DNA from: an uncultured Lachnospiraceae bacterium
GTDB lineage: Bacteria > Bacillota > Clostridia > Lachnospirales > Lachnospiraceae
Direction: 5' to 3'
Length of the DNA: 64,000 nucleotides
NCBI GenBank assembly: GCA_934293375.1
Contig: CAKQYS010000008.1
Coordinates: forward strand, 1 to 64,000
Made by a program: the position numbers and the translations under genes. The notes under the pieces were generated by a model that saw only the letters and a list, made by a program, of their open reading frames with translations, had not been told where the DNA came from and searched no databases. Shown here piece after piece: positions 7,974 through 15,868 of this stretch (its first letter is position 1; each line of letters starts with the position of its first letter).

Positions 7974-9308
7974 TCAGATCATCTTGTCAACTTCGGCAAG
8001 TACTTCATCCATGATCTTCATGGCATCTGTCAGTTCGTCCGGTGTGATGATCAACGGCGGAGCGACAATGATGATATTTTCGTGGGTATAGGTAGAGAAG
8101 CCCTTCTTCTTTAACATACCGTTGATCTTGCCCATCAGGTTGTCCGGATCGGCATTGTATGCGACAAGCGGCTCTCTGGTAGCCTTATCCTTGACAAGCT
8201 CGATTGCAGAGAACAGGCCCTTGTATCGGACATCTCCGACACAGGCATGCTTCGTCTTCAAGTCCTCCAAAATGCTTCCAAGCAGCTTGCCGGTCTCTCT
8301 TGCCTTTTCGACAAGCCCTTCTTCCTTGTAGACATCCAAAGTAGCGATACCGGCTGCACAGGCAAGCGGGTGTCCGGAGTAGGTCAGACCACACATCAGC
8401 TTATGATCATCGAAATACTTTGCAATATCCTTCGATACGATAGCACCGCCAAGAGGAACATAACCACAGGTAATTCCCTTTGCAAAAGAAATGATATCCG
8501 GCTTCACATCCCAGTTCTGGATTGCGAAGTACTGACCGGTTCTGCCCCAGCCCATCATAACCTCATCGCAGATCATCATAATACCAAACTCATCACAGAT
8601 CTCCCGGATGCCCTTCAAATATCCGTCAGGCGGGATGATACAACCATTAGAGCCGGTGATCGTCTCACACTCAATGGCAGCGATAGATTCCGGATTCTCA
8701 TAAATGATCTGCTCACGAAGCTTTGCCAGATAGAATTTGGTAGCCTCGGCCTCATCCTTGAATTCAATGGCTTCTCTATAGATATAAGGATCAAAGAACT
8801 TGACATAACCGGAAACACCATTTGTCTCTACATTGAATCGTCTTGGCTCACCTGTCAGGTTGCCGGCACCCATCGTAGAACCGTGATAAGAACGGTATCT
8901 TGAAAATACCTTGTTCCTTCCGGTATACATTCTTGCAATCTTCAATGCATTTTCATTGGCATCCGCACCACCTAAGGTGAAGAAGACCTTTCCCATGTTG
9001 TCAGGTGCCAGCTCGATGATTCTTCTGGCAAGCTCGCTCTTGACATCCACAGCATAGCCTGGTCCGATAAATGGAAGCTTGTGTGCCTGCTCGGCAATCG
9101 CATCTGCGACCTTCTGGTTGCCATAGCCAATATTTAAGTTGACAAGCTGTGAACTCATGTCATAGTACTTGTTGCCGTCGGCATCATAGAAGTAAATGCC
9201 CTCTGCCTTCGTAACAACGGTCGGATCCAGACTGCCTTGTGTAGACCACGAATGCAGTACATGTGCCTTGTCTAATGTTTTGATTTCTTCCTTTGTCATT
9301 TCTCTCAT
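7974..9308 (-). CDS. Class III aminotransferase (omega-amino acid type)
   Basis: This 444-residue PLP enzyme moves an amino group from a terminal amine to pyruvate or 2-oxoglutarate. The PLP lysine is K277 in IISFAKGITCGYVPLGG, the cofactor aspartate is D248 in CDEVMMGWGRTGQ, and the phosphate-binding region is SYHGST. The start at 9308 is chosen for its ribosome-binding site and because upstream codons give no family-like residues. Length matches taurine-, GABA- and beta-alanine-type aminotransferases. It lies 22 nt downstream of an iron-type alcohol dehydrogenase, so the aldehyde produced is probably reduced to an alcohol. The substrate is not decided by sequence; taurine:2-oxoglutarate or taurine:pyruvate aminotransferase is one candidate. 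Confidence 0.85.
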   Translation of the reverse strand: MREMTKEEIKTLDKAHVLHSWSTQGSLDPTVVTKAEGIYFYDADGNKYYDMSSQLVNLNIGYGNQKVADAIAEQAHKLPFIGPGYAVDVKSELARRIIELAPDNMGKVFFTLGGADANENALKIARMYTGRNKVFSRYRSYHGSTMGAGNLTGEPRRFNVETNGVSGYVKFFDPYIYREAIEFKDEAEATKFYLAKLREQIIYENPESIAAIECETITGSNGCIIPPDGYLKGIREICDEFGIMMICDEVMMGWGRTGQYFAIQNWDVKPDIISFAKGITCGYVPLGGAIVSKDIAKYFDDHKLMCGLTYSGHPLACAAGIATLDVYKEEGLVEKARETGKLLGSILEDLKTKHACVGDVRYKGLFSAIELVKDKATREPLVAYNADPDNLMGKINGMLKKKGFSTYTHENIIIVAPPLIITPDELTDAMKIMDEVLAEVDKMI

Positions 9309-9330
9309 AAGAATCACGCTCCATTCTCTT

Positions 9331-10485
9331 TTATTGATATAACTTCTTATATATAGTAACAACATCATCCTTGGTGACGGTCTTGATCGTATTGGCAGGA
9401 CTGCCACTGGCGATCGCATCCTCCGCCATCTTATCTATGGCAGCATAGAAAGCATCCTTGTCAATGCCATATTCTGCGAGTGTCGGAATTTCACATTCCT
9501 TACACAGAGCGATGCAGGCATCAAGAAATTTTTTTGCGGCGGCTTCATCTGTGTCATCTGCATTGGCAGCACCGATCGCTCTGCCGAGGGTGGCGAATCT
9601 GTCATAGGCACCATCCAGTGCAAATGAAAAGCATTCTCCGATCAGCATGGCGTTGGAAATGCCATGTGGTACATGGAAGAGTGCACCGATCGGACGGCTC
9701 ATACCATGGATCAGTGTGACGGATGCATTGTTAAATGCACATCCGGCTTCCAATGCGGCGATGGACATTTGTTCCCTGGCTTCGAGATTTGTGCCATCGT
9801 GAAAGGCGATCGGAAGATATTTGAAGATCTTCTTCACTGCGGCAACTGCAAGATCATCGGTCAGCGGCTGCGCCTTTCTGGAGGTAAATGCCTCAGATGC
9901 GTGGCACAGGGCATCGAGTCCGGTCGAGGCTGTAATGTTTGGCGGCGCAGACACGGTAAAGTGCGGATCAATGATCGCTAGTTCCGGCATCAGGACAGCA
10001 CCCTTTAAAAGCATTTTAATATCCCGCTCGGTATCGGTAATGATCGTAAACTGTGTCGCCTCAGATCCGGAACCGGCAGTCGTGGGAATCGCAACCATAG
10101 GTGGCGTTGGATTCGTAATGACTTTGCCGAGATAATCGGAAATCTTTCCCGGATTCGTCACCATAGCAGCGATTGCTTTCATGACATCAAGTGGACTGCC
10201 ACCACCGATCGCGATCAGAAAATCACAGGCATTTTCTTTATAAATAGAAAGTCCCTTATCGATCATGGTGTCAACCGGTTCGCTGCTGATCTCATCATAA
10301 ATGGTATAGGCAATCTTACAGTCATCTAAGATATCTGTGATCAACTTCACATTGCCCCGCTTCTGCATCGAGCTGCCTGCAACGATGAGTGCGTGTGTTC
10401 CAAGAGAAGCGATTGCTTCCTTGCTGTCTGCCAAAGCATTTTCACCGGTAAAGATGTGCTTCGGCATAATAAATGAATGACCCAT
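9331..10485 (-). CDS. Iron-containing alcohol dehydrogenase
   Basis: This 384-residue protein of the group III (Fe-dependent) alcohol dehydrogenase family has the nucleotide-binding motif GGGSPLDVMKAIA (about 97-109), the PTTAGSGSEAT motif, and metal-ligand regions GLDALCHASEAF and HGMSRPIGALFHVPHG. It catalyses NAD(P)H-linked reduction of an aldehyde to an alcohol, or the reverse. GAGGAG lies 8 nt before the ATG. It is the first gene after a strong promoter (10539-10567) and precedes the aminotransferase. A role as sulfoacetaldehyde reductase or a related omega-aldehyde reductase is inferred from that pairing only. Confidence 0.88.
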   Translation of the reverse strand: MGHSFIMPKHIFTGENALADSKEAIASLGTHALIVAGSSMQKRGNVKLITDILDDCKIAYTIYDEISSEPVDTMIDKGLSIYKENACDFLIAIGGGSPLDVMKAIAAMVTNPGKISDYLGKVITNPTPPMVAIPTTAGSGSEATQFTIITDTERDIKMLLKGAVLMPELAIIDPHFTVSAPPNITASTGLDALCHASEAFTSRKAQPLTDDLAVAAVKKIFKYLPIAFHDGTNLEAREQMSIAALEAGCAFNNASVTLIHGMSRPIGALFHVPHGISNAMLIGECFSFALDGAYDRFATLGRAIGAANADDTDEAAAKKFLDACIALCKECEIPTLAEYGIDKDAFYAAIDKMAEDAIASGSPANTIKTVTKDDVVTIYKKLYQ

Positions 10486-10538
10486 GTCATCATCTCCTCA
10501 CATTGTTGTTTGTTAAGTGTTGGTTGCTTGTTGGGATG

Positions 10539-10567
10539 ATATTACCGTTAATTGAGTAAGTTGTCAA
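10539..10567 (-). promoter_or_regulatory. Promoter of the alcohol dehydrogenase-aminotransferase operon
   Basis: TTGACA (10567-10562), a 17-nt spacer and TAATAT (10544-10539) on the minus strand lie about 55 nt before the dehydrogenase ATG. The promoter is back to back with the DeoR-family gene promoter. Confidence 0.65.
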
Positions 10568-10577
10568 TAAGTTTTGG

Positions 10578-10605
10578 TTTACTTTTTGTAAAATTATGTT
10601 ATAAT
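10578..10605 (+). promoter_or_regulatory. Promoter of the DeoR-family regulator gene
   Basis: TTTACT (10578-10583), a 16-nt spacer and a perfect TATAAT (10600-10605) precede the regulator gene by about 90 nt. Confidence 0.55.
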
Positions 10606-10694
10606 AGTAGGTGAGATAAATAAATTTAATCAGAAGTTAACCATTTCTAAATTTTATTAAGTGTTGGGAGCCGATATGAAATGGAGGGATGTAT

Positions 10695-11459
10695 ATGAGA
10701 GTGAGTCGTATTGATCTGATCAGGGAATATATATTAGAGAAGAAGGCCGTTTCACTGGATGAGCTGTGCAGCCATTTTGATGTGTCGAAGAATACGATCC
10801 GGCGGGATATTGCGGAGCTGTTAAGTGAGGGCTGTGTGCGTAAGGTATATGGTGGAGTGGTAGCGAATGAGGAGGAAGCGGTGCATGGTCTGGTATCTTT
10901 CCGGGACCGCAACAACCAATATAATGAAGAAAAGACGGCGATTGCGAAGCGGGCAGCTTCCTATGTAGAGAACGGGGACACGATCTTTCTGGATACCGGA
11001 ACGACAACGGTGAATATGATACCGTATCTGGCAGAGAAGAAGAATCTGACCGTGATCACATACAGTCTGCCGGCATTGGTAGCATTGCTGGAGTATGAGA
11101 ATATCAAGGTGATCTGTCTGCCGGGACAACTGTTTCACGGGACAGCATCCTTTGTCGGAGCAGAGACGACAGAGTATTTAGCTTCCTTTAATATATCAAA
11201 GGCATTTATGGCATGTACAGGTGTGCATATCAAGAATCAGGTCAGCAATGCCACCTATGAAGAATATTCTGTAAAACATATGGTGATGGAACGCTCCCAC
11301 CAGCATTATCTTCTGGTCGATCATCATAAGTTCGGACAGGGTGGCATGATCACCTACAGCAGTCTGGATGCGTTTGACACGCTGATCACGGATGCCAGGC
11401 CGGACAGTGAGTATCTGGATATGATCGAAGATGCGAGAGTGAACCTGGATATTGCCTAA
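10695..11459 (+). CDS. DeoR/GlpR family transcriptional regulator
   Basis: This 254-residue regulator has an N-terminal winged helix-turn-helix (about 18-50; VSLDELCSHFDVSKNTIRRD) and a DeoR C-terminal effector domain. That domain contains GDTIFLDTGTTT, which in this family binds phosphorylated sugars or related metabolites. The ATG at 10695 is chosen because GGAGGG ends 6 nt upstream; an ATG at 10689 would have no spacing. The gene is divergent from the alcohol dehydrogenase-aminotransferase operon, whose repression it most likely controls. The effector is unknown. Confidence 0.87.
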   Translation: MRVSRIDLIREYILEKKAVSLDELCSHFDVSKNTIRRDIAELLSEGCVRKVYGGVVANEEEAVHGLVSFRDRNNQYNEEKTAIAKRAASYVENGDTIFLDTGTTTVNMIPYLAEKKNLTVITYSLPALVALLEYENIKVICLPGQLFHGTASFVGAETTEYLASFNISKAFMACTGVHIKNQVSNATYEEYSVKHMVMERSHQHYLLVDHHKFGQGGMITYSSLDAFDTLITDARPDSEYLDMIEDARVNLDIA

Positions 11460-11470
11460 TAATTTAATGC

Positions 11471-11619
11471 CATGATACAGCTACAGCTGATCATATATGG
11501 ATCAGACTATATTTAATTAAGAATCCGGCTGCGTCTTTGGCATTTAATTATGTAGGATCCCCCGAATTTTAAATTATAATAGGAAATACTGGGGCTTTCT
11601 TGACAACGCATGATACAGC
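11471..11619 (+). repeat. Direct repeat CATGATACAGC upstream of the transaminase operon
   Basis: The 11-mer CATGATACAGC occurs at 11471-11481 and at 11609-11619. The second copy lies inside the spacer of the predicted promoter at 11600-11628, a position where a bound protein would block RNA polymerase. Confidence 0.4.
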
Positions 11620-11628
11620 CGTTACAAT
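11600..11628 (+). promoter_or_regulatory. Promoter of the transaminase/5-oxoprolinase operon
   Basis: TTGACA (11600-11605), a 17-nt spacer and TACAAT (11623-11628) give a near-consensus promoter about 85 nt upstream of the first gene. Confidence 0.65.
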
Positions 11629-11640
11629 GAAGCCAATTTC

Positions 11641-11693
11641 AAGACAGGACATAGACAAAGAGGTCTCTTCGTACTATGTGCTGTCTTTTTTTT
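11641..11693 (+). terminator. Terminator-like hairpin in the leader of the transaminase gene
   Basis: AAGACAGGACATAG (11641-11654) pairs with CTATGTGCTGTCTT (11674-11687), with one mismatch, followed by eight T residues (11686-11693). It starts within about 10 nt of the predicted transcription start and ends 22 nt before the ATG. It may end the DeoR-family gene transcript, attenuate the operon, or both. Confidence 0.65.
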
Positions 11694-11715
11694 ATTTAAA
11701 AAGGAGGAGTCACAT

Positions 11716-12594
11716 ATGGAAAATCTTGGATACTACAATGGTGAAATTGGTTTGATCGAGGATATGAAGATCCCGATGAATGACAGGGTAAATTATTTTG
11801 GTGATGGCGTGTATGATGCAGGTCCATGCCGCAATTATAACATTTTTGCGCTGGATGAACATATTGACAGATTTTATAATAGTGCAGCCCTTTTGAAGAT
11901 GGTGATGCCTTATACAAAGGAAGAGATGAAGAAGCTGTTAAATGATCTGGTTCTCAAGTGCGATAGCGGTGACCTGTTTGTGTATTACCAGCTGACGAGA
12001 GGAACCGGACCGAGAAATCATGTATTTACAGAGGGTGCGGGCAATCTGACGGTGACATTGACACCGCAGGAAATTCCGGATGGGTTGGAGCCGCTGCATC
12101 TGATTACAACAGAGGATACGCGGTTCTTCCACTGTAATATTAAGACGCTGAACCTGATCCCTTCTGTTATGGCATCAGAACGCGCGAAGGAGGCCGGGTG
12201 TCAGGAGTCTGTATTCTACAGACCGGGCGGGCGTGTTACGGAGTGTGCGCATTCCAATGTGCATATTCTAAAGGATGGCGTGTTGTATACGGCACCGACG
12301 GATGAACTGATCCTGCCTGGCATTGCGAGAGCACATTTGATCCGGATGTGTAAGAAGCTGGGTATCGCCGTAAGTGAAACGGCATTTTATCTGAAGGATC
12401 TGATGGCCGCAGATGAGGTCATTGTGACGAGCTCTTCTAATCTTTGCAGATTTGCAACAGAGATTGACGGGCAGGCAGTAGGCGGTAAGGACGGTACGAA
12501 TCTGGAGCGGATCCGGGACGGTCTGATGAAGGAGTTCCATGACGCGACAGCAGTTGACAGGAAACAAATGCTTTCTATGAAGCATGCAGGTTGA
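11716..12594 (+). CDS. Class IV aminotransferase, D-amino acid transaminase type
   Basis: This 292-residue fold-type IV PLP enzyme has the catalytic lysine K143 in NIKTLNLIPS and the cofactor-binding glutamate E176 in GRVTECAHSNV. The late segment VTSSSNLCRFATEIDGQ is typical of D-alanine aminotransferases. The family swaps amino groups between D-amino acids such as D-Ala and D-Glu and 2-oxo acids; branched-chain transaminases are the main alternative. AAAGGAGGAG lies 6 nt before the ATG. It heads an operon for 5-oxoproline and D-glutamate chemistry, which favours D-glutamate as a substrate. Confidence 0.82.
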   Translation: MENLGYYNGEIGLIEDMKIPMNDRVNYFGDGVYDAGPCRNYNIFALDEHIDRFYNSAALLKMVMPYTKEEMKKLLNDLVLKCDSGDLFVYYQLTRGTGPRNHVFTEGAGNLTVTLTPQEIPDGLEPLHLITTEDTRFFHCNIKTLNLIPSVMASERAKEAGCQESVFYRPGGRVTECAHSNVHILKDGVLYTAPTDELILPGIARAHLIRMCKKLGIAVSETAFYLKDLMAADEVIVTSSSNLCRFATEIDGQAVGGKDGTNLERIRDGLMKEFHDATAVDRKQMLSMKHAG

Positions 12595-12634
12595 TCGCCG
12601 GTTGATTTCCGGGAAAGATAGCGAGGTGATTGCC

Positions 12635-13369
12635 ATGGAGCAGGTAAAATATTATCCGGTGGGAGATCGTGCAATGCTGGTAGAGTTTGGGCGCGTGATC
12701 GATGAAGGCACAAACAATGAAGTGCAGGGTTTATCACGGACTCTTGTTAAGCAGCAGATTCATGGTGTGACGGAATTGCAGCCGACTATCCGCTCATTGA
12801 TGATTTACTATGATCCGGAACTGATTACATACAGCAGGCTTAGACAGGAAACGGAGCGGTGCAGGCAGTGTGTACAGACCGGGCAGCAGGAAGAGAAGAA
12901 GATCCTCATGGTGCCGTGTTGTTATGGTGCACGGTTTGGATGTGATCTTAAGGATATGGAGGAGTATACCGGACTTGATCGTGACGAGATCATAGCAATT
13001 CACAGTGGCATAGATTACAAGATTTATATGTTGGGATTTTTACCGGGATTTGTGTATCTGGGAGGATTGGATTCCAGGATCCATATGCCAAGGCTTGACA
13101 GTCCAAGATTAAAGATCGCACCGGGTGCTGTCGGGATTGGTGGCAGCCAGACAGGAATTTATCCGATGGAGTCGCCCGGTGGATGGCGACTGATCGGTGG
13201 CACTCCAATCGATCTGTATGATCCATATAGAGATCCTGCAACATTATGTGAGGCGGGTATGTATATCCGGTTTGTACCTATTACGGTAGATGAGTTCTAT
13301 GATATCAGAAGAGAAGTGGTAGAAGGCAGATATCAACCGGAGATTTTGATCACGAGTGTGGAGAAGTAA
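12635..13369 (+). CDS. pxpB: 5-oxoprolinase subunit PxpB
   Basis: This 244-residue protein is the KipI/allophanate-hydrolase subunit 1 family member of the bacterial 5-oxoprolinase. It works with PxpA and PxpC to open 5-oxo-L-proline to L-glutamate with ATP. Family motifs include VKYYPVGDRAMLVEFG at the N-terminus and MLGFLPGFVYLGGLD and LIGGTPIDLYDP further on. ATG 12635 is chosen because AGGTGA lies 6 nt upstream; an in-frame start 51 nt earlier would overlap the transaminase gene. B. subtilis KipI, which inhibits KinA, is a homologue, but the operon here argues for the metabolic role. Confidence 0.9.
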   Translation: MEQVKYYPVGDRAMLVEFGRVIDEGTNNEVQGLSRTLVKQQIHGVTELQPTIRSLMIYYDPELITYSRLRQETERCRQCVQTGQQEEKKILMVPCCYGARFGCDLKDMEEYTGLDRDEIIAIHSGIDYKIYMLGFLPGFVYLGGLDSRIHMPRLDSPRLKIAPGAVGIGGSQTGIYPMESPGGWRLIGGTPIDLYDPYRDPATLCEAGMYIRFVPITVDEFYDIRREVVEGRYQPEILITSVEK

Positions 13370-13381
13370 GGTGGTGAGGCT

Positions 13382-14272
13382 ATGAAAATGCAGGTAATTA
13401 TGCCGGGATTGCTTACGACAGTACAGGATGCCGGAAGATTTGGCTATTTGGCATCCGGGATCACAACATCGGGTGTAATGGATGATAATGCGTATCAAAG
13501 TGCCAATGCAATGCTTTCAAACCCACAGGATGCGGCGGTTTTGGAAGCAACTTATTTTGGCCCAACAATCCTGTTTGATGGGGTGCCGGAGGAACAGACG
13601 GTCATTGCGGTAACAGGTGCTGATATGAATCCATGTATAGATGGCAGACCGGTAGATTGTAGTCATCCGATCTTGGTGCATGGTGGGCAGACACTCAGTC
13701 TGGATTTCGCCAGAAGCGGATGCAGAGCGTATATAGCGGTGTCGGGAGGTATTGATGTTCCTCTTGTAATGGGCAGCCGGTCAACGAATCTGAAATGTAG
13801 TATTGGCGGTTATCATGGGCGTGCATTAAAGGCAGGTGATGAGCTTGCGTTGTTTGCATCAGAACTGTCTTATGAAACAGTGTGTGACAGGATATATGAC
13901 AGACCGGATTATAAGCAGACATTTACACTGCATGTAGTGATGGGACCGCAGGATGATTATTTCACGCCGGAGGGGATTCATACATTCCTGAATGGAACCT
14001 ATCAGGTGACGGATGCGAGTGACAGGATGGGGAGCCGTTTGTCAGGTCCGGCGATTGCGAGTGTGCAGGGGACGGATATTGTGTCTGATGCGATTGTGGC
14101 GGGTGCGATCCAGATTCCTTCAAATGGACAGCCGATCATTTTGTTAAAAGACCGGCAGACGACCGGAGGATATGCAAAGATTGCAACGGTGGTCAGTACG
14201 GATCTGTGGAAACTGGCACAGGCAAAGCCGAATGATCAGGTGCGGTTTGAGGCTGTAAAGATAAAGGAGTGA
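13382..14272 (+). CDS. pxpC: 5-oxoprolinase subunit PxpC
   Basis: This 296-residue protein of the KipA/biotin-dependent carboxyltransferase family has MPGLLTTVQDAGRFGYLASG near the N-terminus and NGQPIILLKDRQTTGGYAKI near the C-terminus, both hallmarks of the family. It pairs with PxpB to form the ATP-dependent ring-opening subcomplex. It begins 12 nt after pxpB, with AAGGTGGTG upstream, and its stop overlaps the ribosome-binding region of the next gene, so the genes are co-translated. Confidence 0.9.
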   Translation: MKMQVIMPGLLTTVQDAGRFGYLASGITTSGVMDDNAYQSANAMLSNPQDAAVLEATYFGPTILFDGVPEEQTVIAVTGADMNPCIDGRPVDCSHPILVHGGQTLSLDFARSGCRAYIAVSGGIDVPLVMGSRSTNLKCSIGGYHGRALKAGDELALFASELSYETVCDRIYDRPDYKQTFTLHVVMGPQDDYFTPEGIHTFLNGTYQVTDASDRMGSRLSGPAIASVQGTDIVSDAIVAGAIQIPSNGQPIILLKDRQTTGGYAKIATVVSTDLWKLAQAKPNDQVRFEAVKIKE

Positions 14273-14277
14273 GCAGC

Positions 14278-15084
14278 ATGGAGGAAAAAATAGCGTTATC
14301 GACATTAAATAAAATGGCACCGGCGGATGTGCGTATGTTGATTCGCCGGGGCAGGATAGACTATGCGACAGCGGGTATGTGTGGCGGATATGCACAGGCG
14401 AATCTTGTGGTGCTGCCGAAAGCACTGGCATATGACTTTTTGCTGTTTACACAGAGAAATCCAAAGTCCTGTCCGGTATTAGAGGTGAGTGATGAGGGAA
14501 GCAGGAGTCTACGGCAGATTGCAGCCGGTGCGGATATCGCGACAGATCTTCCCAGATACAGGGTATATAAACGGGGAGAGCTGGTGGAGGAACGCACGGA
14601 TATATCGGAGATATGGCAGGATGATTTTGTAAGCTTTCTCATCGGCTGCAGCTTTTCGTTTGAAGAGGAGCTGATCAGTGCAGGTGTTCCGGTCCGGCAT
14701 ATCGAGGAGGAGCGGAATGTGCCAATGTACAATACCAATATTCCATGTGAGCCGGCAGGCATTTTTCATGGCAATATGGTGGTCAGCATGCGACCACTGC
14801 CACAGGATCAGATTGTGCGGGCAGCACTGATTACGGGGGATATGCCGCGCGTACATGGAGCCCCGATCCAGATCGGGCATCCGGAGACGATCGGCATTGC
14901 AGATATCAATACGCCGGATTATGGTGATATGGTCACGATACATCCGGGAGAGATTCCGGTATTTTGGCCTTGCGGTGTTACGCCACAGGCAGCCATTATG
15001 GCAACGAAGCCTGAGCTTGTGATCACGCATGCACCGGGGCATATGTTTATCACAGATGTTAAAAATGTTTTATTGAAGTATTAG
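14278..15084 (+). CDS. DUF1445/YcsI family protein (putative hydro-lyase)
   Basis: This 268-residue protein of the YcsI/DUF1445 family contains the features seen across it: FLIGCSFSFEEELISAG, RNVPMYNTNIPC and FWPCGVTPQAA. The ATG at 14278 has AAGGAG 9 nt upstream and lies 5 nt after the pxpC stop. In B. subtilis a homologue (ycsI) also sits in the 5-oxoprolinase cluster. In animals this domain is fused to DUF4392 in D-glutamate cyclase (DGLUCY), and the separate DUF4392 gene lies two genes downstream here. The precise reaction of DUF1445 alone is not established. Confidence 0.85.
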   Translation: MEEKIALSTLNKMAPADVRMLIRRGRIDYATAGMCGGYAQANLVVLPKALAYDFLLFTQRNPKSCPVLEVSDEGSRSLRQIAAGADIATDLPRYRVYKRGELVEERTDISEIWQDDFVSFLIGCSFSFEEELISAGVPVRHIEEERNVPMYNTNIPCEPAGIFHGNMVVSMRPLPQDQIVRAALITGDMPRVHGAPIQIGHPETIGIADINTPDYGDMVTIHPGEIPVFWPCGVTPQAAIMATKPELVITHAPGHMFITDVKNVLLKY

Positions 15085-15101
15085 ACGGGAAGGTGGTCAA
15101 T

Positions 15102-15854
15102 ATGCAGATCGATTTGAATTGTGATCTTGGGGAGAGCTTTGGAAATTATAAGTGTGGCATGGATGAACAAGTGCTTCCGTACATCACATCGGCAAATGTA
15201 GCCTGTGGATTTCATGCATCCGATCCGGTAGTGATGATGCATACAGTCGCAATGGCAGAACAATACGGTGTAGGCGTCGGTGCACATCCGGGATTTCCGG
15301 ATCTGCAGGGTTTTGGACGGCGGAATATGGTGATGTCGCCAGAAGAGATCAAAGCAATGATCGTATATCAGATTGGTGCGTTATCGGCATTTTGTCAGGT
15401 GGAAAATATACCACTGTGCCATGTCAAGCCGCATGGCGCACTTTATAATATGGCAGGAAAAAATATGGAGATGGCAATGGCGATCTGTGAGGGAATCGCA
15501 CAGGTCGATCCGGATCTTAAGGTGCTGGCACAGGCCGGAAGCTGTTTAGAGAATGCCGCCCATCAATGCGGACTAAAATTTGCAAAAGAAATCTTTGCGG
15601 ACAGGGCGTATGAGGAGGATGGCTCTCTTGTTGCCAGAAGCAAGCCGGGTGCCATGATCACAGATGAAGAGGAGGCGGTTCGCCGGGTGATTTCCATGGT
15701 CAAGGATGGGCGCGTAACGGCAATCACCGGAAAGGAGATTGCTGTGCAGGCGGATTCCATTTGTGTGCATGGAGACGGTCCAAAGGCGGTTGCATTTGTC
15801 AAGAAGATCAAGGCGGCATTAGAGGATGCCGGGATAGAGGTGTGCAGAATGTAA
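15102..15854 (+). CDS. pxpA: 5-oxoprolinase subunit PxpA
   Basis: This 250-residue LamB/YcsF family protein starts MQIDLNCDLGESFGNYK, the family signature with metal-binding Asp and Glu. NVACGFHASDP, GAHPGFPDLQGFGRR and HVKPHGALYN follow, all strongly conserved. With PxpB and PxpC it converts 5-oxo-L-proline to L-glutamate at the cost of ATP. The ATG at 15102 has AAGGTGG 5 nt upstream. It lies 17 nt after the DUF1445 gene. Confidence 0.93.
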   Translation: MQIDLNCDLGESFGNYKCGMDEQVLPYITSANVACGFHASDPVVMMHTVAMAEQYGVGVGAHPGFPDLQGFGRRNMVMSPEEIKAMIVYQIGALSAFCQVENIPLCHVKPHGALYNMAGKNMEMAMAICEGIAQVDPDLKVLAQAGSCLENAAHQCGLKFAKEIFADRAYEEDGSLVARSKPGAMITDEEEAVRRVISMVKDGRVTAITGKEIAVQADSICVHGDGPKAVAFVKKIKAALEDAGIEVCRM

Positions 15855-15868
15855 GGAGGCAGGAATGT

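Larger units (their letters stand above)
10513..10667. repeat. Direct repeat TTAAGTGTTGG flanking the divergent promoters
   Basis: The 11-mer TTAAGTGTTGG occurs at 10513-10523 and again at 10657-10667. One copy lies in each leader of the divergent dehydrogenase and regulator genes. They are candidate binding sites for the DeoR-family protein encoded alongside. Confidence 0.45.

Noticed and set aside
15761..15868. Upstream extension of the DUF4392 gene into pxpA
   Set aside because: The extra 36 residues are out-of-frame pxpA sequence. AAGGAGG and ATG 15869 define a proper start.
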